This document shows, in pieces, positions 55,951 to 63,923 of a DNA stretch of 64,000 bases. A program made the translations under genes and the position numbers. Within the stretch, counting starts at the first letter, position 1, and every line of letters begins with the position of its first letter. Origin of the DNA: Streptomyces sp. SKN60. GTDB lineage: Bacteria; Actinomycetota; Actinomycetes; Streptomycetales; Streptomycetaceae. Location: assembly GCF_026236535.1 (NCBI RefSeq), contig NZ_JAHTMW010000004.1, positions 248,001-312,000 of the forward strand. Direction: 5' to 3'. A model generated the notes under the pieces. It was given only the letters and a program-made list of their open reading frames with translations. It was not told where the DNA came from and did no database searches.

Positions 55951-56655
55951 TCAGGACTTCTTCGGCCGGGCCCGTACGTGCATCCGCTCGCCCTGCGGGC
56001 CGAACAGGCTCAGGAACTCCACCGGCCGGTCCCCCGCCGGGCCGAACCAGTGCGGCACCCGGGTGTCGAACTCCGCCGCCTCGCCGGCGCCCAGCTCCAC
56101 GTCGTGGTCGCCGAGCACCAGGCGCAGCCGCCCGGACAGCACGTACAGCCACTCGTAGCCCTCGTGCACCCGGGGATCGGGCTGCTCGGCACCGGGCTCC
56201 TGGAGCACCTTGTACGCCTGGAGGCCGCCGGGCTGGCGGGTGAGCGGGTACAGGGTGCGGCCGTGGCGGCGGATCGGCTTAGCCTTCACCCGGGGGTCGC
56301 CGACCGGGGGCGCGCCGACGAGCTCGTCGAGCGGGACCTGGTGGGCGCGGGCGATCGGGAGCAGCAGCTCCAGGCTGGGCTTGCGCTGCCCCGACTCCAG
56401 CCGGGAGAGGGTGCTCACGGAGATGCCGGTGGCGGCGGAGAGGTCGGCCAGGGTCGCGTCGCGCTCGCGGCGGATGCGGCGCAGGCGGGGGCCGACCTCG
56501 GTGAGGACGTCGTCGATGCGGTCGTCGCCGGTGCGGTCGTCGCCGGTGTGGTCGTCGCCGGTGCGGTCGTCGCCGGTGCGGTCGTCGCCGGTGCGGTCGT
56601 CGCCGGTGCGGTCGTCAGCGGTGCGGTCGTCAGCGGTGTGGTCGTCAGCGGTCAT
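55951..56655 (-). CDS. XRE-family regulator with cupin domain and pentapeptide-repeat head
   Basis: 234 aa. Residues 1-48 are nine pentapeptides of type T(A/G)DD(R/H), strongly acidic and encoded by a 15-bp minisatellite. The HTH follows (LRRIRRERDATLADLSAATGISVSTLSRLESGQRKPSL, quoted over its ends), then a C-terminal cupin (GYEWLYVLSGRLRLVLGDHDVELGAGEAAEFDTRVPHW, quoted in part as YEWLYVLSGRLRLVLGDHD). I choose ATG 56655: a -35 TTGACA and, 17 bp on, -10 TGCAAT end 7 nt before it, so the mRNA is probably leaderless. Divergent from the thioredoxin-reductase-like gene, a common pair. Confidence 0.88.
   Translation of the reverse strand: MTADDHTADDRTADDRTGDDRTGDDRTGDDRTGDDHTGDDRTGDDRIDDVLTEVGPRLRRIRRERDATLADLSAATGISVSTLSRLESGQRKPSLELLLPIARAHQVPLDELVGAPPVGDPRVKAKPIRRHGRTLYPLTRQPGGLQAYKVLQEPGAEQPDPRVHEGYEWLYVLSGRLRLVLGDHDVELGAGEAAEFDTRVPHWFGPAGDRPVEFLSLFGPQGERMHVRARPKKS
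56519..56653 (-). repeat. 15-bp minisatellite, nine units, in the XRE/cupin gene
   Basis: Nine head-to-tail units of CGGTCGTCGCCGGTG with one- or two-base variants (CAGCGG in the last three; T for the first C in two). The unit is five codons, so length changes keep the frame. Confidence 0.95.
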
Positions 56656-56663
56656 GCTCTTCA

Positions 56664-56700
56664 TTGCAGAAACGGCAACTTTGTTTGTCAAGCGGCTGCG
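56664..56700 (-). promoter_or_regulatory. Leaderless promoter of the XRE/cupin gene
   Basis: Read on the minus strand: TTGACA, 17-bp spacer, TGCAAT, then 7 nt to the ATG at 56655. A near-consensus housekeeping promoter with transcription expected to start at or next to the start codon. Confidence 0.65.
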
Positions 56701-56720
56701 GGCTCGGCGAACCTCGCGGC

Positions 56721-57716
56721 ATGAACGCACACAGCGCGCAGCGCGCATACGAGTCCGAGCACGAGTCCGAGTACGACGTGGTGGTGGTCGGCGGCGGCGC
56801 GGCCGGCCTGAGCGCTGCCCTGGTCCTGGGCCGGGCCCGCCGCCACACCCTGGTCGTCGACGCGGGAGAGCCGCGCAACGCGCCCGCCGCCCATATGCAG
56901 GGCTATCTCGGCCTCGACGGCACGAGCCCGGCCGAGCTCCTGGCGACCGGACGCGAGGAGATCGCCGCGTACGGGGTGGAGTGGACCAAGGGCCTGGTCA
57001 CCGCCGCGACGCCGACGCCGGAGCCCGGCGAGGGCTTCGCGGTGGACCTGGCCGACGGGCGCCGGGTCCGCGCGCGGCGGCTCGTCGTCACCACGGGCCT
57101 GGTGGACGAGCTGCCCGACCTGGCCGGGGTGGCCGAGCGCTGGGGCCGGGACGTCATCCACTGCCCGTACTGCCACGGCTGGGAGGTGCGCGACCGGGCC
57201 TTCGGCGTGCTCGCCCACCCCGTGATGCCGGCCCACCAGGCCCTGATGGTCTCCCAGTGGTCCCCCGACGTCGCCCTCTTCCTCCACACCGCCCCCGACC
57301 CCTCCCCCGAGGACACGGCCCGGCTCGCGGCGGCCGGGGTCACGGTGGTGACCGGCGAGGTCGCCGGCATCGTCGTCGAGGACGACCGGCTGACCGGCGT
57401 ACGGATGGCCGACGGCCGGATCGTCCCCCGCGAGATCCTCTTCGTCGGCACCCGCACGGTCCCCCGCGACGGCCTTCTCACCGCCCTCGGCGCCGACACC
57501 CACGAGACGCCCCTCGGCCGCTTCGTCACCGTCGACGAGTCCGGCCGCACCTCCGTCCCGGGCGTCTGGGCCGCCGGCAACGCGATCGGTCCCTTCGAAC
57601 AGGTCGTGAACGCGGCCAGTGGCGGCTACCGCGCGGCGGCCGCGATCAACGCCGACCTCCTGATGACGGACCTGGACCGGCGGGTGGCGGAGGCCGCGGG
57701 CGCGCCGGGCGCGTGA
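56721..57716 (+). CDS. Thioredoxin reductase-like NAD(P)/FAD-dependent oxidoreductase
   Basis: 331 aa. FAD motif VVVVGGGAAGLSAALVLGRA, GLDGTSPAELLATGREE, redox-active CPYC in VIHCPYCHGWEVRDRAFGV, and the C-terminal FAD segment VPGVWAAGNAIGPFEQVVNAASGGYRAA. The usual NADPH GGGDSA motif is absent; the segment reads GVLAHPVMPAHQAL, as in ferredoxin- or flavin-linked relatives and in oxidases such as GliT/HlmI. It could therefore be a disulfide oxidase rather than a thioredoxin reductase. Divergently paired with the XRE/cupin regulator. Confidence 0.9.
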   Translation: MNAHSAQRAYESEHESEYDVVVVGGGAAGLSAALVLGRARRHTLVVDAGEPRNAPAAHMQGYLGLDGTSPAELLATGREEIAAYGVEWTKGLVTAATPTPEPGEGFAVDLADGRRVRARRLVVTTGLVDELPDLAGVAERWGRDVIHCPYCHGWEVRDRAFGVLAHPVMPAHQALMVSQWSPDVALFLHTAPDPSPEDTARLAAAGVTVVTGEVAGIVVEDDRLTGVRMADGRIVPREILFVGTRTVPRDGLLTALGADTHETPLGRFVTVDESGRTSVPGVWAAGNAIGPFEQVVNAASGGYRAAAAINADLLMTDLDRRVAEAAGAPGA

Positions 57717-57723
57717 GGGGCGT

Positions 57724-57759
57724 CGGGTCGGCGCCGGGCCGGGACCTGGCGCCGACCCG
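57724..57759. terminator. Terminator after thioredoxin reductase-like gene
   Basis: 12-bp perfect stem CGGGTCGGCGCC / GGCGCCGACCCG with a 12-nt loop, 7 bp after the stop. The following 190 bp up to the VOC gene hold nothing I can assign. Confidence 0.75.
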
Positions 57760-57950
57760 GGGGAACCCGCACCCCCTTCCGGGCGTGAGCCCGGGGCCGG
57801 TGCGCTGCGCCGTGCGGATGAAACCCGGCGGGCGGGGCTGCGCCCGCACCGGCGGAGGGCGAGGATCGGCCATGGTGGCCGGAAACCCCGGCCCCGTACG
57901 ACGCCCACGGCACCGCACGGCCTCCCACCCGGAAGGACGGGACCCACCCC

Positions 57951-58730
57951 ATGCTCGGTACGGACTTCATCACCGGCTCCCCCGACTGGCTCGACCTCGG
58001 CAGCCCGGACACGGCCGCCGCCGCCCAGTTCTACGGCCGGGTCTTCGGCTGGGACTTCGCCTCGGCGGGACCCGACGCCGGTGGCTACGGCTTCTTCCAG
58101 CAGGACGGCAAGACCGTCGCGGCGCTCGGCCCGCTGACGGAGGAGGGCGCGAGCAGTGCCTGGACGGTCTACTTCCAGACCCCGGACGCCGAGGCGACCG
58201 CACAGGCGGCGGAGAAGGCGGGCGGCACGGTGCGCGCGGCGGCGTTCGACGTGATGGACGCGGGGCGGATGGCCTCACTGACCGACCCGGCGGGCGCCCA
58301 GTTCGCGGTGTGGCAGCCGAACGCCGTCAAGGGCCTGGAGCGCACCTCGCAGAACGACACCCTGGTCTGGGTCGAGCTGCACGTGCCCGACCCGGAGACC
58401 ACCCTCGGCTTCTACCAGGGCCTGTTCGGCTGGCGCTGGCAGGAGATGGAGTCCTCGGGCATGACCTACCGCGTGCTGCTGACCGCCGAGGGCGAGCCGC
58501 AGGACGCCTCGTTCGGCGGGGCGGCGCCGCGCCAGGAGGGCATGGACAAGTCGATGTGGGTGCCGTACTTCATGGTGGCGGACGCGGACCGCACCTCGGT
58601 GACGGTGCAGGAGAACGGTGGTTCGGTGCTGCTGCCGCCCTCGGACGTCCCGGACGTCGGCCGGCTCGCCTGGTTCACGGACCCGTTCGGCGCGCCGTTC
58701 GCGGTGCTGCGGCCCGACCCCAACATGTAG
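57951..58730 (+). CDS. Two-domain VOC family protein
   Basis: 259 aa with two VOC modules (about 10-125: WLDLGSPDTAAAAQFYGRVFGWDF ... DPAGAQFAVWQ; and 135-256: WVELHVPDPETTLGFYQGLFGW ... DPFGAPFAVLRP). Paralogue of the protein at 42804-43601, with about the same layout. GGAAGG precedes the ATG. Likely a small-molecule binding or glyoxalase-type protein. Confidence 0.88.
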   Translation: MLGTDFITGSPDWLDLGSPDTAAAAQFYGRVFGWDFASAGPDAGGYGFFQQDGKTVAALGPLTEEGASSAWTVYFQTPDAEATAQAAEKAGGTVRAAAFDVMDAGRMASLTDPAGAQFAVWQPNAVKGLERTSQNDTLVWVELHVPDPETTLGFYQGLFGWRWQEMESSGMTYRVLLTAEGEPQDASFGGAAPRQEGMDKSMWVPYFMVADADRTSVTVQENGGSVLLPPSDVPDVGRLAWFTDPFGAPFAVLRPDPNM

Positions 58731-58762
58731 CCACGGCCGGGACGCACCGGCCCGGACCGGCC

Positions 58763-59566
58763 CTAGCGGGGGAACACCTCGAAGGCGACGGCCGGACGGC
58801 CGCCGAAGCGCGCCGAGGCCCGGCCGGTGGATTCGGCGACGAACGAGCGGCAGTACGCGTCCACGTCCTGGTCGGTCAGCGCCTCGATGTAGGTGCGGTG
58901 GGCGCGCAGCGAGCGGGTGGCGCGCTCCAGGCCGGGGCCGGCGTCGACGGCGTGGGTGGGCAGGTTCGAGCCGGCGACGGCGACCCAGCGGACCCCGTTC
59001 CAGGGGTCGAGGCCCTGCTCGGCGAGCTCGGGGAAGATCCAGCGGTTGCCCGCGTCGGCGGCCGCGTCGAGGACGGCGCGGCCGACGGCCTTGTGGTCGG
59101 GGGTGTTCCAGAAACCGCCGGGCTCGGGGCCCCAGGTGTCGCGGTGGTTGAGGGTGATGACCAGTTCCGGCCGGTGCCGGCGGATCGCGGCGGCGATGTC
59201 CCGGCGCAGCCCGAGCCCGTACTCGACGACGCCGTCGCGGTGGTCGAGGAACTCCACGCTCGTCACGCCCACGATCGCGGCGCTCTCGCGCTGCTCGCGT
59301 TCGCGCAGCGGGGCGCAGGTGGCCGGGTCGAGGGTGTCGATGCCGGCCTCGCCGCGGGTGACGAGGAGGTAGCCGACGTCCTTGCCCTGGTCGGTCCAGC
59401 CGGCGACGGCGGCGGCGCAGCCGTACTCCAGGTCGTCGGGGTGGGCGACGACGGCGAGCGCGCGCTGCCAGTCGGCGGGCATCTCGGCCAGCGGCGGGGC
59501 CTGTTCGGTGTCCTGGCCGTTCTCGACGTTCTCGCTGTTCTCGCCGTTCTCGCTGTTCTCGGTCAT
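58763..59566 (-). CDS. PIG-L family deacetylase
   Basis: 267 aa. Zinc motif AHPDD (41-45) in LAVVAHPDDLEYGCAAAVAGW, VTRGEAG, EFLDHRDG, LNHRDTWGPEPGG and the third ligand in NTPDHKAVGRAV. These metal-dependent enzymes deacetylate N-acetylglucosaminyl or related substrates (MshB, Bca, GPI-type). The head is an ENS/ENG repeat encoded by 9-bp repeats. 47 bp downstream of the SIS gene on the same strand; together with the GntR/LacI regulator it suggests an amino-sugar pathway. Confidence 0.9.
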   Translation of the reverse strand: MTENSENGENSENVENGQDTEQAPPLAEMPADWQRALAVVAHPDDLEYGCAAAVAGWTDQGKDVGYLLVTRGEAGIDTLDPATCAPLREREQRESAAIVGVTSVEFLDHRDGVVEYGLGLRRDIAAAIRRHRPELVITLNHRDTWGPEPGGFWNTPDHKAVGRAVLDAAADAGNRWIFPELAEQGLDPWNGVRWVAVAGSNLPTHAVDAGPGLERATRSLRAHRTYIEALTDQDVDAYCRSFVAESTGRASARFGGRPAVAFEVFPR

Positions 59567-59613
59567 GGGGGCAGGATACGAGCCGGGCCCCGCCGTGATC
59601 CGCAGAACAGGCG

Positions 59614-60507
59614 CTACCGGGCCCCGGCCAGGATCACCGAGCGGGTCAGGTTGCGCGGGCGGTCCGGGTTGAGGCCGCGGCGGGCGGCGAGGGCGACGGC
59701 GAGGCGCTGGGCGCGCACCAGGCCGGCCACCGGGTCGACGGCGTCGGCGACGAACTGGGCGCCGGTGGCGTCGACTTCGTCGGCGAGGCCGGGCGGGACC
59801 GGGCCGAGGCACCAGACCAGGCTGCCGGGGTCGCTGATGCTGATGGGGCCGTGGCGGTACTCCATCGCCGGGTACGACTCGGTCCAGGCGCGGGCCGCCT
59901 CGCGCAGCTTGAGCGCGGCCTCGTCGGCGAGGCCGACGGTCCAGCCGGTGCCGAGGAAGGTGAACTGGCCGTGCTTCTCCCAGGCGGTGGGCAGCGGCTC
60001 GTACAGGGCGAGTTCGGCGTCGGCGATCGAGGGGCCGAGGCCGACGCCGAGCGCGGCGCGCAGGAGTTGCAGGGCGGTGGTGGCGAACCGGGTCTGGACG
60101 ACGGAGCGTTCGTCGGCGAAGCCGAGGTCGACGACGGCGTCGGCGTGGTGGCCGGCCGGGCTGTCGGGGACGCCGGTGAGGGCGACGGTGGGGATCAGGC
60201 CGGCGGCGCGGGCGAGGAGTGCGGCGACCTCGGTGGTGGTGCCGGAGCGGGTGAGGGCGACGATCCGGTCGTAGCCGCGGCCGAGCGGGGTCGGGTCGGA
60301 GGCCGGGAAGGCGTCGGTCTCGCCGCCGCCGAGGGACTCGCGCAGCGCGGCGTAGGCGCGGGCGATGAAGTACGAGGTGCCGCAGCCGACGACGGCGATC
60401 CGCTCGCCCGTCCGGGGCAGCAGGTCGGCCCGCTCGGCGGCGAGTTCGGCGGCCCGCCGCCAGCAGTCGGGCTGGCTCGCGATCTCGTTCTCGACGTGGG
60501 TGGTCAT
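59614..60507 (-). CDS. SIS-domain sugar isomerase/deaminase-like protein
   Basis: 297 aa with two SIS subdomains: VVGCGTSYFIARAYAALRES and IVALTRSGTTTEVAALLARA in the first; TGWTVGLADEAALKLREAA and SYPAMEYRHGPIS in the second. The ExxHGP motif is the catalytic signature shared by GlmS isomerase domains and AgaS-type deaminases acting on (N-acetyl)hexosamine phosphates. No glutaminase domain, so it would be an isomerase/deaminase. GAGAGGACGG precedes the ATG. A 14-bp motif shared with the regulator promoter lies 91 bp upstream. Confidence 0.9.
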   Translation of the reverse strand: MTTHVENEIASQPDCWRRAAELAAERADLLPRTGERIAVVGCGTSYFIARAYAALRESLGGGETDAFPASDPTPLGRGYDRIVALTRSGTTTEVAALLARAAGLIPTVALTGVPDSPAGHHADAVVDLGFADERSVVQTRFATTALQLLRAALGVGLGPSIADAELALYEPLPTAWEKHGQFTFLGTGWTVGLADEAALKLREAARAWTESYPAMEYRHGPISISDPGSLVWCLGPVPPGLADEVDATGAQFVADAVDPVAGLVRAQRLAVALAARRGLNPDRPRNLTRSVILAGAR

Positions 60508-60597
60508 GTCCGTCCTCTCTCGGCGCGGTGAGCCGCCCGTTGAGGGACCGGGGGCTCGGACGGAGTTCTATCCCGGCGGACCGGAGCGCAGCCATGA

Positions 60598-60611
60598 GCA
60601 ATCAGTGAGCA
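60598..60611 (-). promoter_or_regulatory. Shared 14-bp motif upstream of the SIS gene
   Basis: On the minus strand TGCTCACTGATTGC, overlapping the last codons of the regulator gene. It differs at one base from TGCTCACCGATTGC at 61832-61845 in front of the regulator itself. Candidate operator. Confidence 0.5.
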
Positions 60612-61771
60612 CCGCTTGGACTTTTGTGCGCGCCGGCGGCGATTCCGGCAGCGGATACGGGGGCGGGCGCGGCGCCGCAGGAGGCGCGGACCACGAGCCG
60701 GGGCCGCAGCTGCACCTGGTGCAGCGGGGAGGCGTCGCCCTCGGCGAGGCGGCGCAGCAGGATCTGCGCGGCGAGCCGGCCGACCTGGAACTTGGGCGGG
60801 GAGACGGCGGTCAGCGGGGTCTCGGCGACGTCGGCGAGCTCGTTGTCGTACGAGATCAGGGCGAGGTCGTCGGGGACCCGGAGCCCGGCGCGGCGGGCGG
60901 CGGCGAGCACGAGCGCGGCCTCGCGGTCGCCGAAGCAGAGCGCGGCGGTGACCCGGGCGGCGCGCAGCGCGGCGACGGCGGCGTCGGCGCGGGCGGCGTG
61001 CCACTCCACCGTCGTCGCGCGCTCGCAGTGCGGTGCGGGCAGGTGCAGATCGGCGACGGCTCGGGCGAAGCCGGACTCGAGCGGGGCGGTGGTGGGGGCG
61101 TCGGAGCGGACCAGGAGCCCGATTCGGCGGTGGCCGAGGCCGCGCAGGTGCCGCACGGCGTCGTAGGCGCCGCCCTCGTGGTCGGTGCAGACGTGTTCCG
61201 TGGGGTCGCCGGGGCCGTGCGCGGCGAGCCGCCGTTCGACGAGGACGGCGGGCACGGGCAGGGCGAGCAGTTCCTCGGCGCGCCGGCCGGGGTCGGTGGC
61301 GGTGTGCAGGGTGGGCACGAGGAGCAGTCCGTGCACGCCGGAGCCGAGCAGCCGGGCGACGGCGGCGTCCTCCTCGGCGGGGTCGTAGTGGGAGCAGGCG
61401 AGGACCAACCGGGCCCCGGCGGCGGTGAGTTCATGCTCGATGCCGTGCAGGACCCGGGGGTAGTAGAAGGCGGTGTCGGGAACGAGGACGCCGACCACGG
61501 TGCGGCCGCCGCGCGGCTCCTCGGGGTGCGCGGCGGCGAAGGAGCCCGCGCCCTGGCGGCGTTCGACCAGGCCGAGGGCGACCAGCTCCTCGTACGCGCG
61601 GCGGACCGTCGTCACGGACACGCCGGTGTCGGCGGCGAGGGCCCGCTCGGTGGGCAGTTTGCTGCCCGGCGGCCAGGTGCCGTCCAGCATGCCCTGGCGC
61701 AGCCGGGCCGTCAGGGCGCGGAACTTCAGCTCGCGTCCGGACGACGGCACGGGGATCCCGCCGGGTGTCAC
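60602..61771 (-). CDS. GntR-HTH / LacI-type sensor hybrid regulator (AraR-like)
   Basis: 389 aa. GntR winged helix at about 14-80 (FRALTARLRQGMLDGTWPPGSKLPTERALAADTGVSVTTVRRAYEELVALGLVERRQGAGSF, quoted over ends) joined to a periplasmic-binding-protein fold sensor (about 90-365). The sensor shows VVGVLVPDTAFYYPRVLHGIE, LVLACSHYDP, VPAVLVERR, VCTDHEGGAYDAVRHLRGLGHRRIGLL and LALISYDNELADVAETPLTAV. This hybrid is the AraR type and responds to sugars. Start GTG 61771 or TTG 61789; both have AGGGGGACCG just upstream. It presumably controls the SIS-PIG-L genes and itself. Confidence 0.9.
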   Translation of the reverse strand: MTPGGIPVPSSGRELKFRALTARLRQGMLDGTWPPGSKLPTERALAADTGVSVTTVRRAYEELVALGLVERRQGAGSFAAAHPEEPRGGRTVVGVLVPDTAFYYPRVLHGIEHELTAAGARLVLACSHYDPAEEDAAVARLLGSGVHGLLLVPTLHTATDPGRRAEELLALPVPAVLVERRLAAHGPGDPTEHVCTDHEGGAYDAVRHLRGLGHRRIGLLVRSDAPTTAPLESGFARAVADLHLPAPHCERATTVEWHAARADAAVAALRAARVTAALCFGDREAALVLAAARRAGLRVPDDLALISYDNELADVAETPLTAVSPPKFQVGRLAAQILLRRLAEGDASPLHQVQLRPRLVVRASCGAAPAPVSAAGIAAGAHKSPSGAH

Positions 61772-61826
61772 CGGTCCCCCTGCGGCCAACGGTCCCCCTG
61801 GTGCTCGAACGGGCGGCGGGCGATCG

Positions 61827-61845
61827 CCGATTGCTCACCGATTGC
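61827..61845. promoter_or_regulatory. Shared motif and direct repeat upstream of the GntR/LacI hybrid gene
   Basis: TGCTCACCGATTGC at 61832-61845 lies inside a pair of direct repeats CCGATTGC (61827-61834 and 61838-61845, 11 bp apart). Located 43-61 bp upstream of the two possible start codons. Confidence 0.5.
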
Positions 61846-61945
61846 GCGCGCATCCTATCGCCGGGCGCGGGCGGCGGACCCCGGCGCGGAGCGACCGGTT
61901 CCGCCACCCGCCACCCGCCACCCGCGCCCCGGGCCGGCGCCGCGC

Positions 61946-63259
61946 TCAGACCTCGTCGCGGACCAGGGCGAGGAGCCGGTCGAGGACGCGCGGGCCGCCG
62001 GCCCGGACGCCGTCGTGCTCGAACTCGTCGGTGACCCAGGTGCGCAGGCCCCGGATGGTCCGGGCGGTGCGCAGGGAGTGGGCGGTGTCCACGTACATGT
62101 CGTCGTGGTAGACGGCGGCGGCGACCGGCACCTCGTTGGCGGCGAGCCGGGCCGGGTCGTACAGCGGCGCCCAGTCGGCGCGGGCGGCCAGGTGCTCGGC
62201 CGTCTCGCGCAGCGGGGCGAGCGCCGGGTCCGTGGTGAAGTGCCAGGGGTGGATGCTCTCGCCGGTGAGCAGGACCGGTCCGTCGCCGGTGAGCGCCTTG
62301 GCCGCGTCGAAGGCGGGGAACTCGGCGCGGACCCGCTCGGCGGCCCAGTCGGTGGCGCCGTGACCGTGGCCCGGACCCTGGGCGTAGATGGCCTCGTGGA
62401 GCACGGCGTAGAGCGGGTGTCCGGCGAAGGAGAGCTGGGCCCGGACGGCTTCCAGGAAGGCGTCGGAGAGCGCGGCGCCGGCGGGGGTGGGGACGAAGGC
62501 GTCCTCCAGGAGCAGATGGAGCTGGTGGGTGCCCTGGCCGGTACCGAGGAGGATGCCGAGGGACTGGAAGGCCTCGGGGGTGAGGGTGCCGCCGCCGGGC
62601 AGGGCGGCGGGCCGTTCCTGCAGGTGCGCGACGATCGCCCGGACCCGCTCGACGTCGTCGGGGTAACGGGCGTAGTGTGCCTCGTTCTTGCGCAGGATCC
62701 TGGGGTACGCGGCCCGGTAGACCTCGTCGGCGGTGGCGCCGAGCGAGGGCAGGCCGCCGGTGATGAGGACGGTGGCGAGGCCCTCGGGCGCGGTGGAGAG
62801 GTAGTGGGTGGCGCAGAAGCCGCCGAAGCTCTGGCCGAGGACGGTCCACGGGGCGCCGCCGGTCAGCTCGCGGCGGATCAGTTCGCAGTCCTTGACGATG
62901 GAGTCGGCGCGGAAGTGGGCCAGATAGGCGGCCTGCTCGCGCGGGGTGCCGCGGAGCGGCAGGGTCTGCCGGTTGGCGGGGGTGGAGCGGCCGGTGCCGC
63001 GCTGGTCCAGGAGCAGCACGCGGAACTCGCGCACGGCGCGCCCGAGCCAGGCCTGCGGGCCGATGAAGCGGCGGGCGCCGAAGCCGGGGCCGCCCTCCAG
63101 GTAGAGCAGCCAGGGCAGGTCGCTGCGGTCGGCCTTGTCCCTCGCGACGACCTCGCGTCCGTACAGCTCGATCGTCTCGCCGTCGGGGCGGGCGTGGTCG
63201 AGGGGGACGGTGTAGTGGCGGTCGGTGAGGACGAGTTCCGGCTGACGGTACGTGGACAC
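61946..63259 (-). CDS. S33 family alpha/beta hydrolase (proline iminopeptidase-like)
   Basis: 437 aa. Oxyanion motif YLEGGPGFG, then LLLDQRGTGRSTPA (conserved in proline iminopeptidases), nucleophile elbow GQSFGGFC with Ser, a large cap domain (about 200-330) and catalytic Asp/His candidates in the last third (AVYHDDMYVD). Cytosolic, no signal peptide. GTG 63259 has AGGAG 9 nt upstream. Likely releases N-terminal residues from short peptides. Confidence 0.9.
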   Translation of the reverse strand: MSTYRQPELVLTDRHYTVPLDHARPDGETIELYGREVVARDKADRSDLPWLLYLEGGPGFGARRFIGPQAWLGRAVREFRVLLLDQRGTGRSTPANRQTLPLRGTPREQAAYLAHFRADSIVKDCELIRRELTGGAPWTVLGQSFGGFCATHYLSTAPEGLATVLITGGLPSLGATADEVYRAAYPRILRKNEAHYARYPDDVERVRAIVAHLQERPAALPGGGTLTPEAFQSLGILLGTGQGTHQLHLLLEDAFVPTPAGAALSDAFLEAVRAQLSFAGHPLYAVLHEAIYAQGPGHGHGATDWAAERVRAEFPAFDAAKALTGDGPVLLTGESIHPWHFTTDPALAPLRETAEHLAARADWAPLYDPARLAANEVPVAAAVYHDDMYVDTAHSLRTARTIRGLRTWVTDEFEHDGVRAGGPRVLDRLLALVRDEV

Positions 63260-63279
63260 GGCGTACGGCTCCTGTTCGT

Positions 63280-63322
63280 GTGCGCCCCCGCCAGGACAGT
63301 GGATCACATGACGGGGGCGCAC
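63280..63322. terminator. Hairpin between VOC and S33 peptidase genes
   Basis: 11-bp arms GTGCGCCCCCG / CGGGGGCGCAC with a 21-nt loop, downstream of the VOC gene on the minus strand. It may attenuate read-through into the peptidase gene. Confidence 0.5.
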
Positions 63323-63348
63323 GCCGCCCAAGGGCCGGAAGCGGCGGA

Positions 63349-63738
63349 TCAGCGCTGGAGCACCGCGATGACGTTCTTCGCGGAGTCGGTGAACCAGGCG
63401 ATGGCGGGGCCGCGCTCGTCCCGGCAGATGCCCTTGGCGTCGAACTCGAAGCCCTCGTAGCGCTGGAACTCGACACCCTTGTCGGCGAGGGCGTCGACGG
63501 CGACGTCGATGTCGTCGACCTGGAAGTTCAGGACGGTGAAGCTCGCCGGGCTGTGCGCGTCGCCCTTCGGGTAGACCATGACCCTCGCGCCGCCGGCGAG
63601 GGTGAGGAACAGCATCCGCATCTCCCCGGTGCCCTCCACGTCGGCCTGGAGGCCGAGGGTGTCGCCGTAGAAGGCGCGGGCCGCGTCGAGGTCGTCGACC
63701 GAGAAGCTGCTGAATGCCGTGGTGCTGCCGAACAACAC
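63349..63738 (-). CDS. Single-domain VOC family protein
   Basis: 129 aa. One VOC module: FSSFSVDDLDAARAFYGDTLGLQ, GGARVMVYPKGDAHSPASFTVLNFQVDDID (quoted in part as ASFTVLNFQVDDID), and DERGPAIAWFTDSAKN VIAVLQR at the C-terminus. Typical short glyoxalase/dioxygenase-fold protein that would work as a dimer. GTG start with AAGGGAG upstream. Confidence 0.88.
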   Translation of the reverse strand: MLFGSTTAFSSFSVDDLDAARAFYGDTLGLQADVEGTGEMRMLFLTLAGGARVMVYPKGDAHSPASFTVLNFQVDDIDVAVDALADKGVEFQRYEGFEFDAKGICRDERGPAIAWFTDSAKNVIAVLQR

Positions 63739-63891
63739 GGGTGATCTCCCTTCGGTGGGGCGTCTGCTGACGTCCCCACAGGGCACCACGGCCCGGGCGC
63801 CCGGCCGCCCCCGCCACGCGGAAACGGCCGGATGGTCCCCCGCCTGTCACCCTCGGGTGACCGTGCCCGGAAGGGGCGGGGGCCCAGGAGC

Positions 63892-63923
63892 CTCAGGGCG
63901 CGATCGGCTCAGGGCGCGATCGG
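63892..63923. repeat. 16-bp tandem duplication over a stop codon
   Basis: CTCAGGGCGCGATCGG occurs twice head to tail (63892-63907, 63908-63923). The second copy contains the last codons and TGA of the gene that runs off the right edge. Confidence 0.9.

Noticed and set aside
56519..56653. Short tandem repeats considered as a CRISPR array
   Set aside because: Units are contiguous without spacers, are a multiple of three and encode an in-frame peptide repeat; no cas genes.
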